Shown here one piece after another: positions 46,255-58,315 of a stretch of 64,000 nucleotides of DNA (within the stretch, counting starts at the first letter, position 1; each line of letters begins with the position of its first letter). Both the position numbers and the translations under genes were made by a program. Location of the stretch: the NCBI RefSeq assembly GCF_947179165.1, contig NC_077246.1, positions 67,434,921 through 67,498,920 of the forward strand. Direction: 5' to 3'. Source of the DNA: Solanum dulcamara. Its lineage: Eukaryota; Streptophyta; Magnoliopsida; Solanales; Solanaceae. The notes beneath the pieces are model-generated. The model was not told where the DNA came from and searched no databases. It was given only the letters and a program-made list of their open reading frames with translations.

Positions 46255-46765
46255 GACTTCCTACACGTTTAGGACTATTTAGGTAACTCCCTAAAGGTTT
46301 TTAGGATAAAAATACCCTTAAAACAATTTAAAAGAAATGACAAAGGCAGTGAGGTCCGTTTTCACGCCGTATCACGGAGCCATCGCGGACTTGTTGAGTG
46401 TCTCTGGTAGATCGGCCATAACTTTATACTCCAAACTCCGATTGACGAACGGTTGGTGGCTTTAGAAAGAAGACTCGTAGACATTTAATTTTATAGGTTA
46501 TGAGTCACCTAACTCTTCATATTGTAAGAGCTATACGATCGTTTGAAGTTGACCCAAGTAAAATCTTATACGGAAACTCAATCGGTAAAGAACCTTTCAA
46601 CTTAACTTTGAGCTCAAAGTTCCTTGTGATCTTAACTCATATTCAAAGCTCTTCCTATAGTAAACAATTGTTTTCAATACCTGTGCAACATTAGAAATCA
46701 TTGGGTTTGGGGTCTATTCACATTTAAAGAACGACTCTGATCATAGTTTTAAAATTCGGGGTGTT
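46255..46765. repeat. Dispersed repeat, probably a Ty3/gypsy fragment
   Basis: A moderately GC-rich block (CATAACTTTATACTCCAAACTCC, GATTGACGAACGGTTGG, GGTTATGAGTCACCTAACTC) ends AAATTCGGGGTGTTACA. I recognise this ending from solanaceous gypsy-type repeats, but no coding part is present, so the class is tentative. Confidence 0.4.
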
Positions 46766-47354
46766 ACAAGAAACTACCTAATTAAACAAATATTACTATC
46801 ATATTTACTAATTAATTCATCATATAGTTTGAAATAATTACATCTTATATCACTAATTAATAATTTCATACTAGATTTCAAGTCAAATACAACTAGATAC
46901 ATCTTTTTTACTACAAGATACACTGAATAGGGAGAGAGGCGAGTAAGAATAGAAGGGGGGAGCCATATTGGTCTATGTATCCCATATAGATGTGAATCAC
47001 GTTAGATATGCACTAGATACATGTATCTGGATGTATCTAGTGTGATTCACATGTATTTCGATTACCAGATACACGAGCTATATGGGAGAGTGGCGAGCGA
47101 GATGGGATGGAGATGAGCGAGATTTGTCTATGTACTCTAGATACATGCGAATCCACTGTGATACAGTGTATCTAGAATAAATTACACCTAATTTTGACCC
47201 ATGTATTCCAAGATACATGTATCTGGACGCATCAAAATCTGATAAGATTCGTAATATTGCAAACTTATGTGTATCTAAATAATTAGCTCCTAAACTAGTG
47301 AGATTTCGATAAGTTACCCAATAATATTAGAACCGCTTTTAGATATGCTACTTA
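46766..47354. repeat. GATACAT/ATGTATC-rich repeat region
   Basis: AGATACATGTATCT-type palindromes and GGATGTATCTAG are repeated (46900-47280), with GAGAGTGGCGAGCGAGATG-like spacers. It is non-coding. Confidence 0.5.
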
Positions 47355-47586
47355 GAGCCCGTTTGGATTGGCTTATTGTTTTCAGTTTTTTTGAAAGTTT
47401 GGTTGGCCAACTTAAAGCCGTTTTGTGCTTAAAATAAGTCCAAAAAAATAATTGGGTCTGTTTGGCTTAGTTTATCTAAAGCAGCTTATAAGCCAAAAAA
47501 ATAAGTTGGGCTACCCCATTTTTTTTTAACTTATAAGTTGTTTTCAGCTTATACGTTGCTTAAAATAAGTTAAGCCAAACAGTCAC
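47355..47586. mobile_element. Tourist-like MITE related to 7374-7644
   Basis: The left end GAGCCCGTTTGGATTGGCTT and the right end TTAAGCCAAACAGTCAC are imperfect inverted repeats with TTA on each side (47352-47354 and 47587-47589). The interior again carries GCTTATAAG and AAGTTGG motifs. Confidence 0.6.
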
Positions 47587-47589
47587 TTA

Positions 47590-48645
47590 TACTTTGGCCC
47601 TTTTGTTTTAGAAATTATTAAAATTTAGCAAAATTTGACAAACTTCAACCCCCTCCTTCCTAAAATAGATTTGTGCACTTTGAAGTTTTAAATTGTCAGA
47701 GCCTGATTTCAAATGTGCATTGCCAAAAAACAATTTTTTTTATTGTGAATAACACCTCCAATACCTTGATTATCAGGGTTTTAAAAGGGTGAAGTGCACA
47801 TATAGTTGATCGGAGGATCACTATTTAAGATATAGTCAAATGTTATAGAATACTTAATATTTAACCGCTTTTAGAATCAAGGATTAAAGTTTAAAAAATG
47901 AGGATGAAGTTACAAACTTTATATATACAAATAGGAAGTTGGGACTATCAAGTTAAATCTCTAACAAAATTGTATTGTTTGAATTTTAAAGTAGTTGTGT
48001 TTGAATACTTAATATTTAACTGCTTTTGGTGTCTGGTTCTCATATTGGAGCCCAACTAATTTGGATTCGCGCCATGTAGTAGAGAGGTGCTCCCTATCAA
48101 AGATATTTCAATATCTAGGGCTCGAATTCGAGACCTCTGATTAAGGCAGGATCAACCCCATCCGCTGCACCGGTTATCAATCCAACGTGTTTTAACATGT
48201 TCAAGTATAGTTGGCCAGTAACATTGTGTTAATATAATTTTCATTCTAATTAAAATATATTGTTATACCCTAATTATACATAACTTTCAGCATGCCTCAA
48301 CGGACCATAGAATTTGCCGGGATATTAATTAATTAAGCAATTAATTTAAATGGTTAACATTTGCAACATGACCAAAAGCATGGTTCCATTTTAAAAATAC
48401 ATGCATGTAACTCTTGCTTCCTGCGATAGATTTGCATAATATAATTCCAATATTTGTACAAACATAATAAACCATCCATTTTGAATGACTCCTTTTTATT
48501 TTTGATCATTTTTGGCAAATTAAGTGTGTGTGACCTTTTTTAATTTTCTTTAAAACACAGGTAGAGAGTTTGGTAAGTTGTAACTAGTAAGTAACGAACA
48601 TCCTTTAAATTTTCTTGAATTCATGATCAATCTTTGGTTCCTTTG
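47590..48645. other. Intergenic, 5' flank of MS1, with a SINE-like scrap
   Basis: Bases about 48035-48190 (GGAGCCCAACTAATTTGGATT, then GGGCTCGAATTCGAGACC, then CCGCTGCACC) resemble a solanaceous tRNA-derived SINE, with the second block in the place of a B box. The rest is AT-rich promoter DNA. Confidence 0.4.
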
Positions 48646-51600
48646 ATGGTGACGAAGATGTCGACTTTAGATCTGAGCGGATCGAAGAGAAGGAAGAGGA
48701 ATAATAATGAGAGGGTACTATTTAAGTTCAAGAATTTTGGTGAACAAGGTTTTCCTACAGAGTTCATTGGGTGCAATTTTGACCAAAATGTTAAGTTTCT
48801 TTTGGAATTTGCACAGCAAGAAAATGGTAGTATTTGGTCATTTCAATTGGAAGTTCATAGACATCCACCAATGCATGTGTTCCTCTTTGTTGTTGAAGAA
48901 CAAGTTGAATTGTCCCTCAATCCTCATTGCAAACATTGTCAATACATAGGTAATATCATTATTTGAGAATTATTACGAGTTCACGTGAAATCACTAAGTA
49001 GAAATTTATCGTTATAAAAATTAATAAATTTTAAATTATGAATCTGTCACTCAGAAAAAAAATCATTAGAATATTCAGAATATGTAGTCATATGTAACTT
49101 CATATGTTAGGTTTGTGTTTGGTGAAAAATGGTCGTGATATGTCCCAATAGACACAAAATTAAATCAAATACTAAGTGAAATTACTAAAATTATAATTAA
49201 AAACATTAAAATTGCTAAGCATGACTTTATGGTATACTTGCACAATATTTCTCATGTTAATATTTTGCATATTCACTTTATATACTTGCACAATTCTACT
49301 GTTGAAAATCGCTTGTGTAGTATCTACTTTAATATGTTATAGCAGATCACTTGTTATACTTTTAAGATTATTATCCTTTTTATCATGGAATGTCGGTAGT
49401 GATGGAGTCATGCTTGTTCAAGGGATGTCACCCATTCGTTGAAAAGTTATATTGTCTAGATAGGTAACATTTATGTGTCTGTACTATATTAGGGGGTGAT
49501 AAAATTAGTTCATGAAAACATGATCCGTTCAACTTGTATTTAAGTTTGGGCGAGTCAATACTCGTTTATTTATAGCTCAATTCATTTTGATCCCCCAACT
49601 CAACCTATTTAAGATCTAGGTTGATTTGTAGCCCAAATTGATCCATAAAAAATCTCGTCAATATATTTTTTTTATAAAAATCTTTTTGTTTGATATGTTA
49701 TATATAATTATAATAAAGAAAAAAAAAGTTTAATTAGATAATTAAATAAATTATAAAATAAATAAATTATGCAGAAGTAAGTAAGAATTGGGGGGGTCAC
49801 ATGAGTTATTAGCATAACTCATTTAGATCCGCCCAAATCTATTAATCCAACAAGACCATTTGACTACACCCGCACTATATTTACCTTTTCATATTTTGAC
49901 TCCCTTAATGAAAAAACTAGCTAGTTCTGCTCCCGATCATCAACGTATAAAAGTTAAACTCATTTCTAAATCTATGAGATGAAAGAGTTGTTAGCATCAA
50001 GTTGAATTTTTCAATTTCTCATGAATGTAGTAATTAATGTAACTCAGGCTGGGGAAACAATCTTATGTGCAACAAGAAATACCATTTTATATTGCCTTCA
50101 GAGGACACAATTGCAGCTTGTGTAGAAGGAGGAGCTAGCCAAAAATACAAAACAGATTGTAGTAATAATATTGGTGGAGAAATAATTAGAAGTAAGTTGA
50201 ATTTGATAGAAATAGAAGGTCATATGATGCATGGTGTGTTTCACTCTAATGGTTTTGGACATTTGCTTTGTGTCAATGGATCATTGGAGAGTACTTCTGA
50301 CTTGCCTGGTCATTCTATTATGGACTTTTGGGATCGACTCTGCATTGGACTTCATGCTAGGTTTGTCATCATCAACTTAATTATTATTCTCATTTCATTT
50401 TATATGAAGCTGTTTAATTCAACATACAATTCAGTATTAAATAGCGAATTCTAAATTTTATGATCCTAAACTTGTGGGGACATATTTATAGCCAGGGTTG
50501 GAGTCTGGTTTCGGCAAAGAGGTTACTCCGAATCTCTATAGTTGAAAAACTATGTATATTATCTATACAAGGTCAATAATATTCTTATGTATGATATATA
50601 TTGAATTCCTTGGCTCTGCTACCGTTTATAGCTAAAAAATGTCATTAAAAGTAAAATAGAAAGTTTAAAGTTACATTATTTTGAAATATCGAAAGATATC
50701 TTTTGTTTTAGAACATTATAAACAAATGTAACATAAAACGAAACAAAAATATTCTAGTGTAAGTTCAAACTATTTTGTTATATTAGTGATGCCTTAAACT
50801 CTGTGCTCAATCAAGCAAACATCACACATGGAACATCTTTTTATGCTTTTGTACACCCCTTAGCCCTAATCGTCGTAATAAGAGTATTTGTCTGAATTAT
50901 CCTTCACTTTTACTTAAATTCCACACTTAAAGTAATAAATAAATTCTTACTTTTTGAAAAGTCAAATATTTGGAAACAAATTTAGGTTCCCAAAATGATT
51001 AATATTTGAGATTGGAAGCAATAATAATATTTTTTTTCAAATATTTCATTTGTTTTGAAGAAAAGTGAGCTTAAGAGATATCTCAAGAAAGAAAGGCATG
51101 GATCTAAGGCTACTCAACACACTAGCCTATGGTGAGACATGGTTTGGTCGATGGGGTTACAAATTTGGGCGTGGAAGCTTTGGTGTAACTCAAGAAACAT
51201 ATCAAAGTGCAATCAATGCCATACAAAACATGCCATTAGCCTTATTAGCACATCATCATGTAGGGATCATAAATATTAATGAGATATTAACAGTGTTATC
51301 AAGGTACCAAATGTTATCTGGTCACTCATTAGTCACACTTTGTGATGCCTTTCATTTCATGTTAGAGCTCAAATCAAGGATTCCAAAGGAAAACAACCTT
51401 ACATCATGTTACCCAGGGCTATTGGTTGACACTACTTGTAGGTGGTCCCCTAAACGCGTTGAGATGGCTATTAGGGTTGTTGTGGAAGCCCTAAAAAGGG
51501 CTGAGTCGCGATGGATTTCTAGGCAAGAGGTTCGTGATGCTGCTCGTGCCTATATTGGTGATACAGGATTGCTTGATTTCGTACTCAAGTCATTGGGGAA

Positions 51601-52459
51601 TCATATTGTTGGGAAGTATTTGGTTCGTCGATGCTTAAATCCAGTGACAAAAGTTTTGGAATATTGTTTAGAGGACATATCTAAAGCATTCCCTAAACAA
51701 GATCAAGGTTTTAGGGTTAATGACTCAAAAGAGAAGCAACAATACAAAATCACATGGATGCAACTTATGAAGGACATATACTTCTTGTACAATAATATTC
51801 TTAAAGAACACAAGGGATTAATGTCAAATTATACGGGCGTCTTTGCTACAATTCCAACAGCTTCTCGAATAATCCTAGACACGAAATACTTCATCAAGGA
51901 ATATAAAGGGGTATCAGAGGCAGATTCAAGAATTGAAGCAGACAAATCCAAGATTTATTGCGCGATTATGTTGGCAACCGATGAAGGATTTGGTGTAGAA
52001 GAAAAAGTAATGACCCCATTTGAGTGCTTCTTAATGAGAGAAGATGTCACATTTGATGAGCTAAAAATTGAAGTAGAAAAAACATTTGGAGATATCTATT
52101 TGGGATTAAGGAACTTTTCCACAAGATCAATTAACAACCTGATGAGCCCAATTAGTGGAACAGAATTGGTTTTTAATGTGATGAAACCAGGAAGCAAGAT
52201 TGTTCTAGGAGGGGTAATAATGCCAAATGATCATACTAATATTAATGGAGGGATATTTGAAGGAATTAAGAATAATATTGTTGTGGATTGTCTTTGTGGG
52301 ACTAAAGATGAAGATGGTGAAAGGATGGTTTGTTGTGACATTTGTGAAGTTTGGCAACACACTAGATGTGTTGACATCCCAAATCATGAAGCAATTCCAG
52401 ATATATTCCTTTGTAATAAGTGTGAGCAAGATATCTTACAATTTCCTTCATTACCTTAG
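48646..52459 (+). CDS. MS1: MALE STERILITY 1-type PHD-finger transcriptional regulator, 3 exons
   Basis: Exons 48646-48949, 50048-50360 and 51061-52459, all GT-AG and in phase, give 671 residues, close to the 672 of Arabidopsis MS1. ATG 48658 is an alternative start. Family blocks run through all exons: FKFKNFGEQGFPTEF, WSFQLEVHRHPP, HCKHCQYI joined to GWGNNL, KKYHFILPSEDTI, then KVSLRDISRKKGMDLRLL (split across the exon 2/3 junction) and WFGRWGYKFGRGSFGVT. The C4HC3 PHD finger is at about residues 616-660 (CLC, CCDIC, HTRC, FLCNKC), directly at the C-terminus. MS1 acts in tapetum nuclei late in anther development to drive pollen-wall and coat genes; loss gives male sterility. It is closer to MS1 than to MMD1, judging by the N-terminal block. 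Confidence 0.94.
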
Positions 52460-53893
52460 ATAATTTCTATCAGCAAAAGAAGAAAAAAGAAGTAATATAT
52501 ATGTTACAACTATTTATGCATTACTAGTATTTGAGTTGGAAGAAATGTTTTATGGATATGGGAGATATATTCTAATTATATCTTGTTGAAATTAAAGACT
52601 AGTGAATGAGAATAGTTGTTATGATAATATTCTATACATCTATCTTGCTTGTTTGTATATGTACAAATGTTATGCAATGGCTAAGTTAAAGAATTTCGTT
52701 AAGAATATTTAAGATTTAAAATATATATTTGTATAAAAATGATTTTTGACTTATATATGCAATATAATTTTATATAAATATATAATGTATAGTATAATAA
52801 AAGGTGTTCAATTGACTATTTTTTTATTTGTGCGACTCCACAACTGGTGCAATGTAAACAAGTAGAATCTATTAGTTATATATATATTTAGGTAGGTGTC
52901 CGTTTAAATCTTCAAAAATGTTATTAAGTGCATATCAAAAGTAGTATATTTTTAAAAGATCTGACACGATTAGACTAACATTTTTGAAAAATTTCAACAA
53001 CAATATAGACTAGTAGAAATACCAAAAACATATGTCTTGACAGTATCTAAGAGGAAAGAGCTATTTATATATTTTCCCTGTTAATAGATTCTGTGGTTTT
53101 ATATAACTTATATATTGATCATGTATATTATATACACATAGTATATGTACATTTATATTTAAATATACAAAATCTATATATATGCTGACTAATTTATAAA
53201 CTAGATCACACATTATATTGTAATTATATCTTATAGAATGTATATATACATCTCTTGGTTATTGTGGATGTCGTGTAAAATTGTACAACAATCAGATCAA
53301 TCACTAAATGAAATTGTTAATAATAATGAAATTGCAACACACCAGTATATATAATTTAAAGCCACAATAATTTTGTTTTACAATATCTTAAACAAACAAA
53401 CATATAAATATGAGTACACTATTATTCTAATTTTATTAAAACTAGAATTATCAAAACAAGTAGAGGAACTAAATTAAAAGGACAATCCGAAATCCGATGT
53501 ACTAAGCATCTCGCAGGGTTCAGAGAAGAGCCGCACCCGAAGAACTAAATTAAAGCAATATACTATTTTGTCATAATACATAAATATGCTCTTTAACTTG
53601 ACTTCATTTCACATTTATGCCCTTTAACTTTGAGTGTGCACAAGTAGACACTTAAACTTGTATAAAATTGAACAAGTAGACACACATGTCCTACGTGGCA
53701 CAATACACGTAGGACGACAAGTAGGACACAGAATTGCTATGTAGGACGAATGTGTCTATTTGTTCAAGTTTTGAATAGTTAAAATGCCTACTTGTGCACT
53801 AGTAAAGTTAGAAATCATAGTTGTCACCTAAAACCAAGTTAAAGATCATATTTATGTATTATGCCTAATATTTTTTGTTTCAATCTTGATGGA
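52460..53893. other. Intergenic
   Basis: AT-rich, no gene. A 5' scrap of an Au SINE (53476-53545: GGACAATCCGAAATCCGATG, CGCAGGGTTCAGAGAAG) is followed by a long inverted repeat (53572-53864). Confidence 0.5.
53572..53864. mobile_element. Fold-back MITE with arms of about 125 bases
   Basis: The left arm begins CATAATACATAAATATGCTC and the right arm is its inverted match, ending GATCATATTTATGTATTATG. Both arms contain TTTAACTTG, GTGCACAAGTAG and TTGAACAARTAGACACA. The loop is about 40 bases. Transcribed, it would form a long hairpin. Confidence 0.75.
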
Positions 53894-55779
53894 TCATGAT
53901 TCAGTCTTATGGAGATTCAAAGATGATAAAATAGAAGAAATTCCAGAGGTCACAAGTCCAGCCCAAAGAAATGCAGTTGGAATATACATCAAGTTCAAGA
54001 AATCATGATACTTTGAGTTATATTCATCATAAGAAATTTTATTTAAATCCATAGTTGCACCTAATGCTGCACCAGCTCCTATTGCTAGTACCCCAAATAT
54101 AATCTGCATTAATTTCAAGAAAAATTAATATTAATCTCGATAATCGGTCGATATATAATATATGTATAATCGTGTATAATATATATATGTACTGATTAAA
54201 ATTTAAAAGATAAATAGTAAATTTGTTCAATTATTTGTGTGAAGATCCCCAAAAAAAGCCCCTTATGTTTGAAGGTCGGTTTAAAGTAGTTCCTTTAATA
54301 TATGTTCGAGCAGTTATGATCTTTTAAGTTTGCTAAAAATGAGTATTTAGGGATAATTACAGTAGATGGTCATTCGGTCATTTTAATTATCAAAAAATGA
54401 TCATTCAGTGTATATTTTATGTATAGAATGTATCGTAATGTATATTTAGTATATAACTCATGTATAAGTAATCTATATTGTATAGTCAGTGTACATTTTC
54501 TATGACTTTTGACAAACTATATTGTATAGTACTGTATATTTCCTATTATTTTTTATTATTTTTATGTAAATAAAACATGTCTATATTTGTTGTAAACTAA
54601 TTATTTTATTGTATATATTTGAAATTGTCCCTATTTTATTAAGAGGAAAGACGAATATGACTCTCATTTTACTTTCTTATTTCTCGAAATATATATATAT
54701 ATAAGAAATGAGTGGAAATTGTAGTTAATTACCTTGTCACCATAGAGTTCAATCTGTCGAAACACCTTATGATTTATCAAAGGTTTCTTTCTTATGAGTA
54801 AATATATTGCAAAAGGGATGTGCAACAAATTGTACACTGCTCCTGCTATCACAGCAAAAAGTGTATAACTGCAAAAAATAATTTTAAAAAACACACATTA
54901 TTAATTGTACAAAGCGGGGAGTAGCAGAGGCGGAGCTAAAAATCGACATTTTATGAGTTCGAATGAATTCAATCAATAGTTGTAATTCAAATTATATGTA
55001 TTTATATAAGAAATTCATTAAATACATATAAAAAATAATAATCAGAATCCAGTCACTAACATTTAATGTTGTCAACAACAACAACAAAATATCCAATGTA
55101 GTATCACAAGTGGGATCTGAAGAGAATAGAGTACTGTACGCAAATCTTATCCCTATCTTATAAAGATAAATAAATAGTTTTCAAAAGACTCGGCTCAAGA
55201 ACAACAAATCAAAGCAGATATGAAAATAAAAATCCGATATTAAAAAAGACATGTAAACTAATAAGAATACAGAGAAATAAAAAGAACACTAGCAACATCA
55301 AAATAATGAGAACAAAAATCCAAGAACATCAACTATGAGAAAAATGTTAATAATACGATACTCCGGACTACCATCCAACCTATCCCTCTAAGGACATGAT
55401 TTTAGATACGAGGGTATGGAGATTACATTTTAAGATAGAAGAATTCTAAAATTTAGAATCCACAAATTCAAACCCTGACTCTGCCTTTATCAATAGCATT
55501 TTGATGACATATTTTAAATATTAGAAGTTCACAATAATATTCAAAATATTCAAATTCTGACTCCGTCTCTCGAGATAATCTCAATTACCTGTATGAACGA
55601 TAATAATCATAGGTAAGTCTGGCTCCATTATCAAAAGTAACTTCACTAGTTTGTACCACACCCCATGACACAAGAAGAGTAGATATTGTTACCACTCTAG
55701 CACCTAATGTAATTAATGGTATTTTTGATGATGAAGAAGAAGACTTTACATCAAAATTATAGTGAGGATAATTAGACAT
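53894..55779 (-). CDS. CASP-like membrane protein (CASPL), 3 exons
   Basis: Exons (minus): 55589-55779, 54733-54868, 53894-54103; GT-AG, in phase, 178 residues. Four membrane segments are visible: ITLGARVVTISTLLVSWGVV, TLFAVIAGAVYNLLHIPFAI, IIFGVLAIGAGAALGA, and a fourth starting YIPTAFLWAGLVTSG. An acidic extracytoplasmic loop lies between the third and fourth. Size, three-exon layout and the Arg in the first helix fit the CASP/CASP-like (UPF0497) family. Founding members organise the Casparian strip domain; most CASPL proteins have no known role. Subgroup not assigned. Confidence 0.85.
54932..55490. repeat. Decayed repeat pair in CASPL intron 1
   Basis: GAGGCGGAGCTAAAAATCG (about 54929) and GACTCTGCCTTTATC (about 55478) look like the ends of a GGCGGAGCC-type MITE as at 3468. 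Between them is a diverged LINE-tail copy (55072-55200: CAACAACAACAAAATATCC, GTACGCAAATCTTATCCC, GACTCGGCTCAAG). Confidence 0.45.
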
Positions 55780-58315
55780 TTTAATTTTCTAATAAACTCA
55801 ACTATGACAATATTCCTTAATCTGATGGTCTTTTTATACAGTCTCTACAAGAAGTTTCTAGTATTAATTAATTAATTATTGAAGTGTGTTTTATATGTTT
55901 TCACTTTTTGCAAATAGATGGTACGTTCTGAATAACAATATTGATTAAATCGAAAAATGTCTTTTTGTTACTTAATTAGTCATTTTATTGTTGGATTCTT
56001 GGATAATAAATACAGAGATGGATAGCTTTCAAGTGTATTAGGTTGTTTTATTTTCTTTAATTTGCCGGCTACGTACGTTAATTGGAACACAATAAGTAAA
56101 TACAGAAGTTGCCGTTAAGTAATCATTCAATGTAAAGACAGTTTTCAGTGCTAATTATCCAGTTACAACAACTTGTTTGGATGATTGTTACATATCATTT
56201 TATAACATATTGTATCAGTATTATTTTGATAAATACAACATTTGAAATAATTTTCTGTTATTACATAATCTTATACATCAACAATCTAAAAGATAAACCT
56301 AATAAAAAGTAGAATACTTGGTAGAGTTATTATAGAAAAAGTAAAGGATAAAATAAAATAATTAAATAATAAGCAAAAGTAAAATGGGAAGACCCAAAAA
56401 AGGTAATGGCGCGATTAGACCAAATCAACCGACATAGAAAATGAGATTTTTCATCATCACATGAATGAATTTAACAATACGATACAATAAAATTTAAGTA
56501 GTAATCAAAACAAACATTGAACAATTTTGCGTCAATTATTTAGCAGGAATAATATAATTGCCGCTATGTCATATTTAGCAACAATAATAAATATGAGTAT
56601 TTATAATCAACACTCTATATAAATGTCACTAAAAATTTTAGCGGCTCTGAATACAATGATATTAACCTAATTACCACTAAATATTTTTGCTAACAATAAA
56701 TATTGCTGACAAAAGAGAAATTTATTGCCACAACATGTCTCATTTGTTGTAGTGTTAGTTCTCAAATGAAATGTGACCAAAAAATAAGGGACTGTTGGAG
56801 TCTTTTGGGCTTTAAATTATCCACTACAGTACCAGATTCTTGATACCAATTTTGATATCAAAGCCCAGAACTCTTAAGCAGTTCTAAAAAGGAACTTACA
56901 TAAATATACAATATTAAGAAAATATTTATCATTTATAGCAATAAAAAAAAATTTCACTGAACACATATAATACATTTTTAATACATATTGCAGAGAACTA
57001 TTTATAAAACATATATAATACAAGTTTTATAGATGGATAATACATTTTTCACATACTTTAATAAACTTATAATACATTATGTCAGTTTCTTACTACACAT
57101 ACATAATATATATTTTAAAACACTTATAATATATTTATATTATATGCATAATTCACTTTTAATACAAATGTATATTTATCATAATATTGATATGTATTGC
57201 TATAAATTATAATAAATAAAAAATATCGCTAAAATCAGTAATTAATTTTTAAAAAACACTCAATTAAGTAATTTTTCCTTCTAAAAACTCTACTGTGCAC
57301 AAATTGAGTCTGGGGTCTTATGTTTGTGATTTATTTCACCTTTTAGATATTTTATAAGGGGGAAGTTACGGATATATACAGCTCAGCCAGTTAGTTTATC
57401 AATATGGTCGAAATATACACATCATATACACTATCAATGATGGTGTATATGTTGTGTATAGGTTTGTAATTTGTATATTAGACATACATATATAACACAA
57501 AGTATTGTAAACTAGTCAGCTGAAGTGTTTAAGGCAATAATCATCCTATAAGAAGCACACAAATTTTGTTTCAGAAACATCAAGAAGATATCATAATACA
57601 CCGAAAAATAGACGATTTAACTCTTGTACTCTGAATTATGTCGAACTAGATTAAAATAAAAATAAAAAGTGTGCAATTTGTTCAAAGAATTTATCTTGTT
57701 GCCAAACTGAGTTGCTTGTAAAACTCAGATAAATGCATTTACATATTTGTCTAGAACTGAAATTGCTCCTTTAGTGTATAATTACATACGACCACTTGAC
57801 TACATTGTAAGTTTGTAAGAGGTAACACTTGAATACATTGCAAGTTTGACGGTTAGCACAACTATAAAAGGGCAGCGCGATGCACTAAACTCCCGTTATG
57901 CATGGAGACCGAGGAAGGGTCGAACCACAAGAGTTGTATTGTACGTAGTTTTAACCTGCATTTCTGCAAGAGCTTGTTTCCATAGCTCAGACTCGTGACC
58001 TCCTAATCACACGACTTTACCAATTACCTCAAGCCTCTCCTTCTGTTAGCAAAAATTGTATATACATAAATATGATTGAACTATAGTTAGTTTATTACTA
58101 TCAATATATGTTATCAATATCCACACACAAGACTCTGAAACATGAGAGTAATATTGCAAAAAAGTAAGAGAAGTTACTAAGTACAAATGCAGATGAATAC
58201 TTGCACAAAGAAAAGAAGAAAGAATTTTACATTCTTTTGGCTTGTTTTTCCATAACTAATCTTGAGAAAAAAACCATCTTTCTCTTTTTTCCTTTTGGTT
58301 TTTTTGGTTTGCTGT
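55780..58315. other. Intergenic
   Basis: No gene. It holds the CASPL promoter, long AT-rich runs with ACATATAATACATTTTTAAT-like motifs repeated at 56960-57180, an Au SINE (57868-58043), and the 3' flank of BRL2. Confidence 0.5.
57868..58043 (+). mobile_element. Au-type SINE, old copy
   Basis: AAGGGCAGCGCGATGCACTAA, then TGTATTGTACGTAGTTTTAACC, CTCAGACTCGTGACCTCC and ACTTTACCAATTACCTCAAG. It is full length but more diverged than the other Au copies. Confidence 0.8.

Noticed and set aside
48707..48949. Second plus-strand frame over MS1 exon 1
   Set aside because: Shadow frame; the other frame carries the conserved MS1 blocks and the correct splice phase.
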